Shown piece after piece: positions 1-8,791 of a DNA stretch of 50,350 bases. Positions within the stretch are counted from its first letter, which is position 1; the number at the start of each line of letters is the position of its first letter. Under the pieces are notes generated by a model that was not told the origin of the DNA, did no database searches, and was given only the letters and a program-made list of their open reading frames with translations. The position numbers and the translations under genes are program-made. Where the stretch lies: positions 1 to 50,350 of the forward strand of contig CAKNIZ010000013.1 in the NCBI GenBank assembly GCA_930980855.1, read 5' to 3'. Origin of the DNA: an uncultured Clostridium sp. (GTDB lineage Bacteria > Bacillota > Clostridia > TANB77 > CAG-508).

Positions 1-75
1 TATCTCTTATTCAATTTATTTCTTAATTTTTCCCTACTAAAAGTTTATACTAACCAATCAATTTATATAATTAAT

Positions 76-1275
76 CTAAAAATGTATTATCTCATTATAC
101 ATATCTATTGCATATTTATCAGTCATTCCTGCAATATAGCAAATAATTGCTGAATAAAACTCCTTTTCATTTTCTATATCAAATATTATTTTATTTTGCA
201 TTCTATCTCTATTTCCTATATCACAATAATCTGCTAACCATTTTGCAAATCTACCTAAAAGAACCGGATAATATTTACTTTGCTCTTTTATTTTGTTATA
301 TGTATTTTTTCCATCAAAACAGTCCTTTAGTACTTCATATATTTGATTTAAAACTAAATCAAAATATTTTTCAGATGGTTTCATTCTATCTGAACAATAG
401 ATATATTTATAATTATATTCTTTTATTTTGTTCATTAATTCTAGTCCATTATCAGATAGTTTTATTCCTTCTTCTGGAGAGGAATTTTGGCAAATGTCTT
501 TTACTAGTTTATTTACTATACTTGAGTTATTAAGATTTTCTTTTATTCCTAATAAATTATTTAGTTCTTTTAGTTTATTCGAATCTAAAAACTTTTCTTG
601 AATAGCATCATTTATATCTACACCTAAATATGAAATTTTGTCTGATACTTTTACAATACAACCTTCCCAAGTATATGGTGCATATTCATTAGGATATTTA
701 TACTCTTCTAAATCAATAGCTTCATCTCTTGGACTTAAGCTATTTTCATCAACTTCTCCACAATGCGAAATTATTCCATCACGCACAGCATATGTTAAAT
801 TAAGGTTTCGTTTATGTCCATCATAATTTATTAATAGCTCTATATTATCTACTAAGTTTAATCCATTTTTTTCATGCCAAAATGTTTTTCCTATATCTCT
901 TTTAGATATTTCAGATAATATCTTTTCTCCTCTATGTCCAAATGGCCCATGACCAACATCATGTCCACAGGCAATTGCTCTTGTTAGTTCTGTATTAAGT
1001 CCTAAAAAATTGGAAATTGTATAACTAATTGATTCTACATAGTTTACATGACCTATTCTAGTACAAATGTGGTCATTTTCTGGTGAATAAAATACTTGCG
1101 TTTTATGTTTTAACCTATTATATGCATTTGTATGCAAAATTCTATTAAAGTCTCTTTCAAAAGGTGACCTTATGTCATCTTCATACGTATAAATAGGCCC
1201 TTCTCTTTTTATTAATTGACTCCATTTATTGCTATTTTCGTTTGCAGCCAAATCTTTAAATTTGTTTTTTATCAT
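76..1275 (-). CDS. dgt: dGTPase-like HD-domain triphosphohydrolase
   Basis: Predicted deoxynucleoside triphosphate triphosphohydrolase, which splits dNTPs into nucleoside and triphosphate in the cytoplasm. The 399-residue length suits the family. The HD metal site is visible: His76 in RIGHV, His105-Asp106 in GHDVGHGPFGH, and a downstream Asp near 212 in VSDKISYLGVD. The N-terminal RLKHKTQVF segment is also typical of dGTPases. It lies 2 bp after the GtrA-like gene, so the two are probably co-transcribed. Family assignment is firm; the preferred dNTP cannot be told from sequence. Confidence 0.93.
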   Translation of the reverse strand: MIKNKFKDLAANENSNKWSQLIKREGPIYTYEDDIRSPFERDFNRILHTNAYNRLKHKTQVFYSPENDHICTRIGHVNYVESISYTISNFLGLNTELTRAIACGHDVGHGPFGHRGEKILSEISKRDIGKTFWHEKNGLNLVDNIELLINYDGHKRNLNLTYAVRDGIISHCGEVDENSLSPRDEAIDLEEYKYPNEYAPYTWEGCIVKVSDKISYLGVDINDAIQEKFLDSNKLKELNNLLGIKENLNNSSIVNKLVKDICQNSSPEEGIKLSDNGLELMNKIKEYNYKYIYCSDRMKPSEKYFDLVLNQIYEVLKDCFDGKNTYNKIKEQSKYYPVLLGRFAKWLADYCDIGNRDRMQNKIIFDIENEKEFYSAIICYIAGMTDKYAIDMYNEIIHF

Positions 1276-1277
1276 TT

Positions 1278-1700
1278 TTACCTCTTTTTCTTTTTGAAAG
1301 CAAAAAACTTGCTAATAAAGAAATTTAAAATTATAACTATTACAGTCATTATAAGTTTTGAAACCATTTCTGGCATTGGTGTTAAAAATAATAGTGCGCA
1401 TCCTCCCCATTCTATTATCATAGTTACAGCTCTACCAGACATGAATTTTGTAAATTCTTGTAATTTATCTTTTTTATTTTTAGCCTCTGAATGAAATACA
1501 AAATCTTTATTAACAAAATATGCAAATATAACAGATAATATAATTGCCACTGCATTTGCTATATTTTCATTTATTTTAAATATTTCTGTGAATACCCATA
1601 GTGAGCCTATGTTTACAATAGTTGTAAGCACTCCGAATATTCCGTATAATATAATTTCTTTTGTAAACACTTTTTTGAATAGTTTTTTTATCTTGTCCAT
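1278..1700 (-). CDS. GtrA-like four-helix membrane protein
   Basis: A 140-residue membrane protein with about four hydrophobic segments. A basic N-terminus is followed by LYGIFGVLTTIVNIGSLW and a second helix ending FAYFVNKDFVF, the signature of the GtrA/DPMS family. Such proteins are linked to translocation of lipid-linked sugars or to cell-wall polysaccharide modification. No glycosyltransferase is adjacent, so its substrate is unknown. A GAGGT ribosome site precedes the ATG. It appears to head a two-gene unit with the dGTPase gene, downstream of the spoVG terminator. Confidence 0.85.
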   Translation of the reverse strand: MDKIKKLFKKVFTKEIILYGIFGVLTTIVNIGSLWVFTEIFKINENIANAVAIILSVIFAYFVNKDFVFHSEAKNKKDKLQEFTKFMSGRAVTMIIEWGGCALLFLTPMPEMVSKLIMTVIVIILNFFISKFFAFKKKKR

Positions 1701-1725
1701 TTTATACCTCTTTGATTATAGATGA

Positions 1726-1753
1726 AAAAATCCCTTATCACCTAAGGGATTTC
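1726..1753 (-). terminator. Intrinsic terminator of spoVG
   Basis: The arms AAATCCCTTA and TAAGGGATTT form a perfect stem. On the minus strand it is followed by a run of T residues. It sits directly after the spoVG stop codon and before the GtrA-like gene. Confidence 0.88.
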
Positions 1754-1760
1754 TTATTTA

Positions 1761-2057
1761 TTATTCTTCTGAACTTTCAGCTTCTTTAGCTTCTGGTTCA
1801 GGGGTATTATTGTATACTTCTAATATAGCTTTTTGGATTTTTTCTCTAGTAGCAGGATTTATAGGATGTGCTATATCCTTATGTTCTCCAGTGCTCTTAA
1901 TCTTTTTGCTAGGCATAGCAATAAATAATACTCCTTCAGGATTTTTGATAACTTTTATTTCGTGTACAACGAATTCGTTATCAAATGTTACAGATGCAAC
2001 AGCTTTTAATCTGTTCTCTGAATTTACTTTTCTTAATCTTACGTCTGTGATTTCCAT
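1761..2057 (-). CDS. spoVG: SpoVG, RNA/DNA-binding sporulation and septation regulator
   Basis: SpoVG is a small conserved regulator that binds nucleic acids and affects septation and sporulation in Firmicutes. The protein starts [11 protein letters not shown] and contains the conserved core with FIAMPSKK and [14 protein letters not shown], ending in an acidic Glu-rich tail. The open frame extends 16 codons further upstream, but a strong GGAAGGAG site lies about 10 bp before the ATG at 2057, giving a normal 98-residue protein. A sigma-H-like promoter lies upstream and a terminator follows, so it is probably monocistronic. Confidence 0.95.
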   Translation of the reverse strand: MEITDVRLRKVNSENRLKAVASVTFDNEFVVHEIKVIKNPEGVLFIAMPSKKIKSTGEHKDIAHPINPATREKIQKAILEVYNNTPEPEAKEAESSEE

Positions 2058-2117
2058 AATATGTAATCTCCTTCCAAAGTTATAAATTTTAGTATGTATT
2101 TTCATACTATTTTATAT

Positions 2118-2142
2118 ATTCGCTAATAATTTCCTTTTTCCT
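2118..2142 (-). promoter_or_regulatory. Candidate sigma-H promoter of spoVG
   Basis: On the minus strand AGGAAAA is followed after 14 bp by GAAT, then AT-rich DNA. This order and spacing resemble the sigma-H promoter of Bacillus subtilis spoVG as I recall it. The match is by eye only. Confidence 0.45.
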
Positions 2143-2187
2143 TCTTATTTTTACAAAAATTTTTTCTATTTTATGTTACCACATATA

Positions 2188-2216
2188 TTGTTTTTTTTCA
2201 TTTACTGTAATATAAT
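2188..2216 (+). promoter_or_regulatory. Sigma-A-type promoter of murC
   Basis: TTGTTT, a 17-bp spacer and a perfect TATAAT lie 40-70 bp upstream of the murC start. It is divergent from the spoVG promoter. Confidence 0.65.
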
Positions 2217-2258
2217 AGGTAAGCAGATTATATAATGTACAAAGGGAGCGTGAATTAT

Positions 2259-3641
2259 TTGACTAACATTCAAGAGTTAAAAAGATACAAAAATATATAT
2301 ATGATTGGTATTGGTGGAATTAGTATGAGTGGTATCGCCGAAATTCTAAAAAATGAAGGGTTTAATATATCTGGTTCAGATATTTCTTCTTCTGAAGTTA
2401 CAGATAAACTTATTAGAAATGGTATACCTGTTACAATAGGGCATAATGTAAATGCATTAAAAAGTGCTGACTTAGTGGTATACTCTGCTGCAATTAAGCC
2501 TGATGATGTTGAACTAGTTAAGGCTCGTGAAATTGGTATTCCAATAGTTGAAAGAGCTGATTTTTTGGGTGAAATTACAAAGGGATTTAGAAATACTATT
2601 TGTGTTTCTGGTACTCATGGTAAATCTACTACAACATCTATGGTTTCTATGTGTTTCTTGGAAGCACACAAAGACCCTACAATTCAAATTGGAGCCGCTT
2701 TAGATAATATTGGTGGAAATTATAAAGTTGGTAATAGTGATTTCTTTATTTTAGAAGCTTGCGAATATGTTGAAAGCTTTTTAAAGTTTTATCCTAAAGC
2801 AGAAATTATATTAAATATTGATAATGACCATTTAGATTATTATGGTTCAATAGATAATGTTAAAAGTGCTTTTATTAAATATGTTAAATTATTACCTGAT
2901 GATGGTATTTTAGTATATAATGCAGATGACCCTAATTGTTCTCATTTATCTCAATATACTAAAGCAAAAAGTTTGACTTTTGGTATTAATTCTACTAATG
3001 CAAACTTTGTAGCTAAAAACATATCTTTTGATAAAAATGGTTATCCATCTTTTGATGTGTATTATAATAATGCTTTTTATAAAACTATGAAATTGTCTAT
3101 TCCAGGAAAGCATAATGTTCTTAATGCTCTTTCTTGTATTGCTCTTTGCAATGAATTTGGATTAGACAGAAATGATATAAAAAATGCTTTAGTAAAATAT
3201 AAAGGTGCTCATAGAAGATTTGAATACGTTGGTGAATTTAATGGTGTAAAAGTTTATGATGATTATGGACATCACCCTACTGAAATAAAAGCTGTGGCTG
3301 ATGCTTTGAAGAAAAAACAATATAATCATTCTTGGATTATTTTTCAACCACATACATACAGTAGAACTAAAAATTTATTAGATGAATTTGCTACTTGTTT
3401 GACTGAATTTGATAATATTATTGTTACAGACATTTATGCAGCTAGAGAATCTAACACTTATGGGGTGTCTTCAAAAGATATAGTTGAGAAGATAGACTCT
3501 TTAGGAAGAATGGCCTACTACATACCAAATTTCGATGATATTGTTGATTTTGTAAAAAGAAATGCTAAACCTAATGATATTGTACTAACACAAGGTGCTG
3601 GTACTATCACTCAAATTGGTCCTAAATTAGTAAATAAATAA
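2259..3641 (+). CDS. murC: UDP-N-acetylmuramate--L-alanine ligase
   Basis: MurC adds L-alanine to UDP-MurNAc with ATP, the first step of the peptidoglycan stem peptide, in the cytoplasm. The N-terminal dinucleotide-fold loop IGIGGISMSGIAE, the ATP-binding P-loop SGTHGKSTTT and the C-terminal DDYGHHPTEIKA motif are all present. Length is about 460 residues, normal for MurC. An ATG lies 24 bp upstream, but the GGGAG site at 2244-2248 is placed for the TTG at 2259, which also gives a typical N-terminus. It is the only + strand gene of the first 21 kb and ends at palindrome E1. Confidence 0.95.
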   Translation: MTNIQELKRYKNIYMIGIGGISMSGIAEILKNEGFNISGSDISSSEVTDKLIRNGIPVTIGHNVNALKSADLVVYSAAIKPDDVELVKAREIGIPIVERADFLGEITKGFRNTICVSGTHGKSTTTSMVSMCFLEAHKDPTIQIGAALDNIGGNYKVGNSDFFILEACEYVESFLKFYPKAEIILNIDNDHLDYYGSIDNVKSAFIKYVKLLPDDGILVYNADDPNCSHLSQYTKAKSLTFGINSTNANFVAKNISFDKNGYPSFDVYYNNAFYKTMKLSIPGKHNVLNALSCIALCNEFGLDRNDIKNALVKYKGAHRRFEYVGEFNGVKVYDDYGHHPTEIKAVADALKKKQYNHSWIIFQPHTYSRTKNLLDEFATCLTEFDNIIVTDIYAARESNTYGVSSKDIVEKIDSLGRMAYYIPNFDDIVDFVKRNAKPNDIVLTQGAGTITQIGPKLVNK

Positions 3642-3653
3642 AATATATTATAT

Positions 3654-3778
3654 AAAAAATGTATATTATGATTTTGCAGTTCCGCGCAAGCGTTCAAACG
3701 AGCTGGAAGGATTCCAGCGAAGTGCGTTTGGAGCTTCGCTCCCGCAAGGAACCAAAAATCATCAATATACATTTTTTT
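3654..3778. repeat. Palindromic element E1 (family A, long core)
   Basis: Arms AAAAAATGTATATT and AATATACATTTTTTT pair, and pairing continues through GATTTTGCAGTTCC against GGAACCAAAAATC. The core holds GTTCAAACGAGC, a GGAAGGATTCC stem and GTGCGTTTGGAG. It sits between convergent murC and the transglutaminase-like gene, where it may also end transcription. See the family finding. Confidence 0.8.
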
Positions 3779-3789
3779 ATTTTATATTT

Positions 3790-4815
3790 TTATTTGTAAT
3801 CTTCTTTGGACAATTCTGGATATTTAAAATCTTGACCTGTACCAGATACATCTCCATCTGATACATGATTTTTGTTAAAGGTATCAGAACCTTTTAAAAA
3901 GTATGCATATTTCTTTGAATTTGTTAATATTCCATTCGCACTACCTACATATATTGGATCATCCCATGTTGGATCTACAGCATACCATTTTTCATCATCC
4001 ATTTGTACATAATTCCAAGCATGTGCTTCTGTATTTCCATTATCATCATATCCTTCACCATACACTAAAACACATGGAATATTTAGTTTATCTAACAGAA
4101 ATTTTAAAGCTTCAGCATACCCCTCACATACAACTTTTTTATTTACAAATGTTCCATATATGTTATCATTATTATCTAAATCATCATTGTCATATTCAAC
4201 ATTCTCTACAATCCAATCATGTACATATTTTACTTTATCATATGTTGAACCTGTTGCATTAGAAACAATATTATCTGCTATTTCATTGACTTTTGCAATA
4301 GCACTTTCTACTTCCTCTTTACTATTAAAAGTTGATGAATAATATGAGTTTCCATCTTTAGGTGATAATGTGAAATCATATGACTCATAACCTAATATAG
4401 ATGTTGTTCTTGTTGATAATGATAAGTTTTGTGTATCAATATAGAATAAATCTAGATGCTCTAATGCTAATGCATCCCATGCAGTTTGAAAGTAATTTTC
4501 TTCTGCACTTCCATTTATCTCCTTAATACTTTCTCCTACACTATCTGGAAATTTGATTTCTCCATTTCCTATTTTTAATTGTTCTATGTTTCCTAAAATG
4601 GTATTATACATAATTTTTGCTGGATTTGGTAATTGGTTATAATAGAATCCATCTGCTGCATTTTCGCCATTACTTATTGGCTCATAACTATAATTTTGCT
4701 CTGCTAAGTTTGTCCCACTACCAGTTAATGAATAATATATAACTCCACATACTAAAATGATACAAATTACTAAAATTATAGCAACTAAACTAAATCCTTT
4801 TTGATTTCTTTTCAT
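3790..4815 (-). CDS. Membrane-anchored transglutaminase-like cysteine protein
   Basis: A 341-residue protein with an N-terminal hydrophobic anchor at about residues 8-28 and an extracellular transglutaminase-like domain at about 190-300. The papain-like triad is intact: Cys230 in VVCEGYAEA, His265 in EAHAWNYV and Asp281 in AVDPTWDDP. Proteins with this domain act as peptidases or cross-linking enzymes at the cell surface. The N-terminus (KGFSLVAIILV) looks like a class III prepilin signal but has Ala rather than Glu at position +5. It faces murC convergently and is followed upstream by spoIVB. Its substrate is unknown; pilin or spore-coat cross-linking are guesses from the neighbourhood. Confidence 0.85.
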   Translation of the reverse strand: MKRNQKGFSLVAIILVICIILVCGVIYYSLTGSGTNLAEQNYSYEPISNGENAADGFYYNQLPNPAKIMYNTILGNIEQLKIGNGEIKFPDSVGESIKEINGSAEENYFQTAWDALALEHLDLFYIDTQNLSLSTRTTSILGYESYDFTLSPKDGNSYYSSTFNSKEEVESAIAKVNEIADNIVSNATGSTYDKVKYVHDWIVENVEYDNDDLDNNDNIYGTFVNKKVVCEGYAEALKFLLDKLNIPCVLVYGEGYDDNGNTEAHAWNYVQMDDEKWYAVDPTWDDPIYVGSANGILTNSKKYAYFLKGSDTFNKNHVSDGDVSGTGQDFKYPELSKEDYK

Positions 4816-4892
4816 AATTCCCCCACTGTTTTTTATAATACCACAATTATATCCAATCCTCGGGAAATTATCAATATTATTTGTAAATTATT

Positions 4893-5930
4893 TTACTCCA
4901 TCATCATATCTGCAAAAATAGCATATCCTTCTGTTGGTGAGTTTAAAAGTACATTTGTTATAGCTCCTATAAATTTATTGTTTTGTATTATTGGTGTCCC
5001 ACTCATTCCTGGTATTATTCCTCCCGTTTTATTGATTAAATTCTCGTCTGTAATTTCAATTAACATACTTTTATTATCTTTTGAATTTTTATATACTCTC
5101 TTTATTTTTATATTAAACTCTTCTACTTTCTCATTTTCTACTTGACAAATTATTTTCGCATCTCCTGTTTTTATTTCATTTCTATTAGCCACTTCTACCT
5201 CTGGCTGTTTTACAGAATTAATAAATTCTAGATTTGTTACTGTTCCATAAACTCCTATTTCTGTATTTTTCTCTATTTTTCCTATTTTTTCACCATCATC
5301 TATAATTCCTCTAATTTCTCCTGCTCTTCCTTTTACTCCTTTAACTATGGAAATTATCTGTGCTGTAACTAATTCTCCATTTGAAATATTAAGCATGTTG
5401 CCTGTATCAACATCTGTAATTCCGTGTCCTAATGCTGCAAATTTACCTGTTGCTGCTTCATAATATGTTAGAGTTCCCACTCCTGCTGCTGCATCTCTTA
5501 CCCATAATCCCAACATGTATCCATTATTTATTCCTTTTACTGGAGTTATACTTGTATATATTGATTCCCCATTTCTTTTGTATTTTATAGATATTTCTTC
5601 TCCACCACTTGCATTTACAATATTTATTAATGCTTGTGTATTACTGATTTCTTGTCCATTTATTTCTTGTATCAAATCCCCTTCCTTTATTCCTGAATTT
5701 TCATAAGGAATGTGTTTTTTTCCATCTTCTCCATCTATTTCTGACATGCCCACTACTAATACTCCATCTGTATATAATTTAAGTCCAATTGTCCTTCCTA
5801 TTGGATTTACATATCTTTTACTTGAAGCATTTACTGTTCGCATAAAGTCTTGGTTCTGAATTCCTAGTAAATTAATGTATAATGTAAGGCATATGATTAT
5901 TAATATTACTGGCAAGATTTTTTTCTTCAT
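4893..5930 (-). CDS. spoIVB: SpoIVB, S55 serine peptidase for sigma-K checkpoint
   Basis: SpoIVB is made in the forespore, enters the intermembrane space and cleaves SpoIVFA to start pro-sigma-K processing. The protein has an N-terminal membrane segment (residues about 5-22), a PDZ domain (about 55-135) and the S55 protease domain. The catalytic triad is visible as His169 (GHGITD), Asp295 and Ser310 (GMSGTPII), with the usual 15-residue gap between Asp and Ser. A GGAGG site fixes the start at 5930, although the frame is open for another 25 codons into palindrome E2. 345 residues, slightly short but complete. Confidence 0.95.
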   Translation of the reverse strand: MKKKILPVILIIICLTLYINLLGIQNQDFMRTVNASSKRYVNPIGRTIGLKLYTDGVLVVGMSEIDGEDGKKHIPYENSGIKEGDLIQEINGQEISNTQALINIVNASGGEEISIKYKRNGESIYTSITPVKGINNGYMLGLWVRDAAAGVGTLTYYEAATGKFAALGHGITDVDTGNMLNISNGELVTAQIISIVKGVKGRAGEIRGIIDDGEKIGKIEKNTEIGVYGTVTNLEFINSVKQPEVEVANRNEIKTGDAKIICQVENEKVEEFNIKIKRVYKNSKDNKSMLIEITDENLINKTGGIIPGMSGTPIIQNNKFIGAITNVLLNSPTEGYAIFADMMME

Positions 5931-5957
5931 AATTTCCTCCTTTTTCAATACTAGTCT

Positions 5958-6069
5958 CAAATAATTGTTATAATATATTTTTCTATTCCCGGTGCGAGGA
6001 CGCACCGTACGGCTCGCTCCAAGCCTTCGCTCCCCTTGAATCGAAAGAATATATTATAACAATATTTTG
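5958..6069. repeat. Palindromic element E2 (family B core)
   Basis: Arms near ATTGTTATAATATATT pair with AATATATTATAACAAT around a GC-rich core running from ATTCCCGGTGCG to CCTTGAAT. The core matches E8 and E12 on the opposite strand. It lies between the terminator of the pilus operon and the spoIVB ribosome site, so it occupies the spoIVB promoter or leader region. Confidence 0.75.
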
Positions 6070-6153
6070 AAATTTAAGTTTGAAAAAATTTTGAAAGATA
6101 AAAAATTCTGTGTCATATTTCTATTGTATAAAAAAGCAAATTTCACATATACA

Positions 6154-6191
6154 ATAAAAAAATGATTACTCTTATTAGAATAACCATTTTT
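6154..6191 (-). terminator. Terminator of the pilus-like operon
   Basis: An AAAAAATG-type arm pairs with CATTTTTT around a partly paired middle (GGTTATTC against TTACTCTTATT). It follows the stop codon of the last operon gene at 6207 with a T-rich tail on the minus strand. Confidence 0.7.
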
Positions 6192-6206
6192 TTATGAATT
6201 ATTAAA

Positions 6207-8081
6207 TTAATAAAAATTAAAATAATCTGAAATTTTATACAAATTATATTTTTCTCTGGCCAGTGCTGTTACATATGCCTTTCTAACATTTGTTCCAGGA
6301 TTTTGAGTAGATATTATATTTCCTTCTGAATCTAACATTTCTAATGGGTCACCTGTAATAAGATTATCAGAAGTGAAGTTTACCTCATTTCTACCTATTA
6401 CACACTCATAAGCTCCTGAACCTGAATGTGGATAATAGTAAAATGTACGAGTTTCTGTTGTGCTTACATTATTTATATCATACATTACAGTTTGTTGTTC
6501 ATAATCTATATTATTATATCCCATTAAATCGCCAGAATTTTGAGTGTTTACAGTAATACATCTAGGATTGTGATATGTTCCTCCTACATCTGAACTTCTA
6601 TTTCCAGTTTCTCTACTTCTTACTAATATTGCATCTCTTGAAACAAATTCTTTATTCTTTGTGTTTATTACAACTGAATAGTTACTATAGTATTTGAAAT
6701 TACCTATTGGCATTCCTTGCATAAAACTTACTACAGTTATATTGTTCGTTATGTTATACCAGTCTTCTTCTGTTAATACTGGAAGTGCAAATTCATATCC
6801 TGAATTTTGATGTATGTTGAAGTTAGCTATTATACTCATTAAGTTTGATTCTATCGAACTTATAATTACATCCATTCTATGTTCATTAAATATTGATGAT
6901 TCTACTTCTGGGTCATTATCATTATTTATTCTGAAAACATCATTTACATCATAAGTTGTACGTGCATGTATAGGAGTTGTTACTCCATTTTGAGTTTTTG
7001 TATAGTTTAATTGATTGTTATATGTATCTGTTACTACTTGGACAGTAACTCCGCTAAATAAGTCGTTTATTACATAATTTGAAAAACTTAATGCATCATC
7101 ATAATATCTATATGCACTTCTATCTATAAAGTTACTTTGATTTAAACTACTGTATGTTGCATCTGAATTATTTAAAACATATTTTGCTAAGTCGTTTGCT
7201 TCATTTTCACTTAAATAGTTTCTCAAATTATTATTTAATCTAAAAATATTGATTCCGTTGTATGAAAGGGCATTTGTTTGTGGATTTGTATCCCAATAAT
7301 ATTTTTGATTATTGAAATACACATATTGATAATATATTGCTTGTCCTCCATTCCAAGGTTCTAAGTTTGTACTTCCTGATAAAGAATCCAATACAACAGC
7401 ATATTCACCCAATGTTTCTGGTGTGATTTGAACTCCATGTGCTGTAATATTTCCACTACCGTCTTTTGTTACATCACTTGGATTAATTAAATATCCTGAT
7501 CTATTTACTATATTTCCATTTTTGTCAGTTCCCATTACTGTTATATAATTATCCAATGTATAGTTTACAATTATATCAAATTTATTTGTATCTCTATATT
7601 CACAAGTATAATATATATATGGCTTTATTCCATTTATTGAGGTTAATTCGCTCGAGTTTTCATTAGAATATACTTGGTCAAGTGTACCATCCCCATCAAT
7701 ATCATTTAGTTCAACCATATTTTGATAATCTCCATATAGATAATACCCGTCATACATTGTAAATAATAGTGCAGGTACATATCCTTGCAAATCTTGCAGT
7801 GTATAACCTGATGAACCTAGTCCTGAAGCTAAACTATTGTAAAATGAATTTACTGATGCTGAAATATCTCTTATTTTAGAGTCGTTAATTGTAGAATAGC
7901 CATTGTTTATTGTATTCATCTGAAAAGCTCTTACAGCATCATATGTAGAGTTATATAAGATAGTATCATATTGTGCTTGAGTTTTTAGTACTTCTCTATT
8001 ATTTGCCGTATATTCAGATAAAACCATTGCGATTGGCACTACTATTATTATAAATATTACACCAAGTTGCTGTAATTTCAT
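6207..8081 (-). CDS. Large surface protein with N-terminal pilin-like membrane helix
   Basis: A 624-residue protein that I cannot assign to a family. Only one hydrophobic helix is seen, at about residues 5-22 (GVIFIIIVVPIAMVLS), immediately at the N-terminus without a basic leader. The rest is Asn/Ser/Thr/Tyr-rich and should lie outside the cell. Its place as the last gene of the Tad-like operon, after the small pilin-like genes, suggests a large minor pilin, tip protein or adhesin; this is inference. Low Cys and high Tyr/Asn content fit a surface-exposed beta-rich domain. It is separated from the preceding gene by palindrome E3 and ends at a terminator. Confidence 0.75.
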   Translation of the reverse strand: MKLQQLGVIFIIIVVPIAMVLSEYTANNREVLKTQAQYDTILYNSTYDAVRAFQMNTINNGYSTINDSKIRDISASVNSFYNSLASGLGSSGYTLQDLQGYVPALLFTMYDGYYLYGDYQNMVELNDIDGDGTLDQVYSNENSSELTSINGIKPYIYYTCEYRDTNKFDIIVNYTLDNYITVMGTDKNGNIVNRSGYLINPSDVTKDGSGNITAHGVQITPETLGEYAVVLDSLSGSTNLEPWNGGQAIYYQYVYFNNQKYYWDTNPQTNALSYNGINIFRLNNNLRNYLSENEANDLAKYVLNNSDATYSSLNQSNFIDRSAYRYYDDALSFSNYVINDLFSGVTVQVVTDTYNNQLNYTKTQNGVTTPIHARTTYDVNDVFRINNDNDPEVESSIFNEHRMDVIISSIESNLMSIIANFNIHQNSGYEFALPVLTEEDWYNITNNITVVSFMQGMPIGNFKYYSNYSVVINTKNKEFVSRDAILVRSRETGNRSSDVGGTYHNPRCITVNTQNSGDLMGYNNIDYEQQTVMYDINNVSTTETRTFYYYPHSGSGAYECVIGRNEVNFTSDNLITGDPLEMLDSEGNIISTQNPGTNVRKAYVTALAREKYNLYKISDYFNFY

Positions 8082-8114
8082 AGCTTTCCTTTCTTACACC
8101 AATTGTGTATCATT

Positions 8115-8215
8115 TTAAATTGTGTATTTAAAATTTTGCAGTTCCGAGCAGCTTGGAGAAATTTCCAATTTCGACAGCAAGGAACAAAAAAATTTAAAAT
8201 ACACAAATAATTTAA
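8115..8215. repeat. Palindromic element E3 (family A, short core)
   Basis: AAATTGTGTATTT and its partner AAATACACAAATAATTT flank TTTTGCAGTTCC and GGAACAAAAAAA, with AGCAGCTTGGAG and CGACAGCAAG in the core. It is inserted inside the pilus operon between two minus-strand genes. Confidence 0.75.
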
Positions 8216-8254
8216 TAGCAAAATTGGATAGATTAGCATCTACCCATCTTTTTG

Positions 8255-8776
8255 TTATCTACCATTTACATTTACTATTCCACTATGTTGAGCAGTTATG
8301 CTAGCTGAGTTATTACCAGTAACACGATATACAAAATCTTTTAATATGGTAGCTATAGTTCTATTTGTATTTCTAACAGTTACAGTAACTATATCTCCTT
8401 CTTTTAGGAACATTACTCCATCATCATTTACATCATTTAATATTTGTGATGTATATTGGCTATAGTAATAATTTTCTCCAACTTTTGTCATTTCTGCTTC
8501 TGTTACTTTTTTACCTGGGTTATCATCTAATATTTGTACTTCTATTTCTACTTCAAAAGCATTTCCTGTAGAACTAATTACTTGTACAAATGAATCATAA
8601 TTATCTTGTGTAATTTTACCTGTAGATCTGATTTCATCAACAAATTCTGTTGTTGCTGTATCAACAGCTTGATTTGAGATATCATCAGTTCTATCAGCAG
8701 TTGACATTAGTGGGAAAATAAACATTAAAATTGCTGCTAAAAATATTGCTATTACGGTTACTACTGTATCACTCAT
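8255..8776 (-). CDS. Small pilin-like membrane protein (TadE/F-like position)
   Basis: 173 residues: a single N-terminal helix (residues about 5-24, VVTVIAIFLAAILMFIFPLM) and an extracytoplasmic domain of about 145 residues, mixed alpha/beta by its pattern. It lacks a charged leader and begins MSDTV, unlike the MENA group upstream. The segment TTEFVDEIRSTGKIT followed by a beta-rich stretch resembles pseudopilin or TadE/F-type proteins found in Gram-positive Tad loci, but the assignment is mainly by context. A strong AAGGAGG site precedes it, 15 bp after the 276-residue neighbour gene. Confidence 0.78.
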   Translation of the reverse strand: MSDTVVTVIAIFLAAILMFIFPLMSTADRTDDISNQAVDTATTEFVDEIRSTGKITQDNYDSFVQVISSTGNAFEVEIEVQILDDNPGKKVTEAEMTKVGENYYYSQYTSQILNDVNDDGVMFLKEGDIVTVTVRNTNRTIATILKDFVYRVTGNNSASITAQHSGIVNVNGR

Positions 8777-8791
8777 AACTGCCTCCTTTTA

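Noticed and set aside
8122..8304. Open frame of 60 residues on the plus strand
   Set aside because: It is made by palindrome E3 and the end of an opposite-strand gene.
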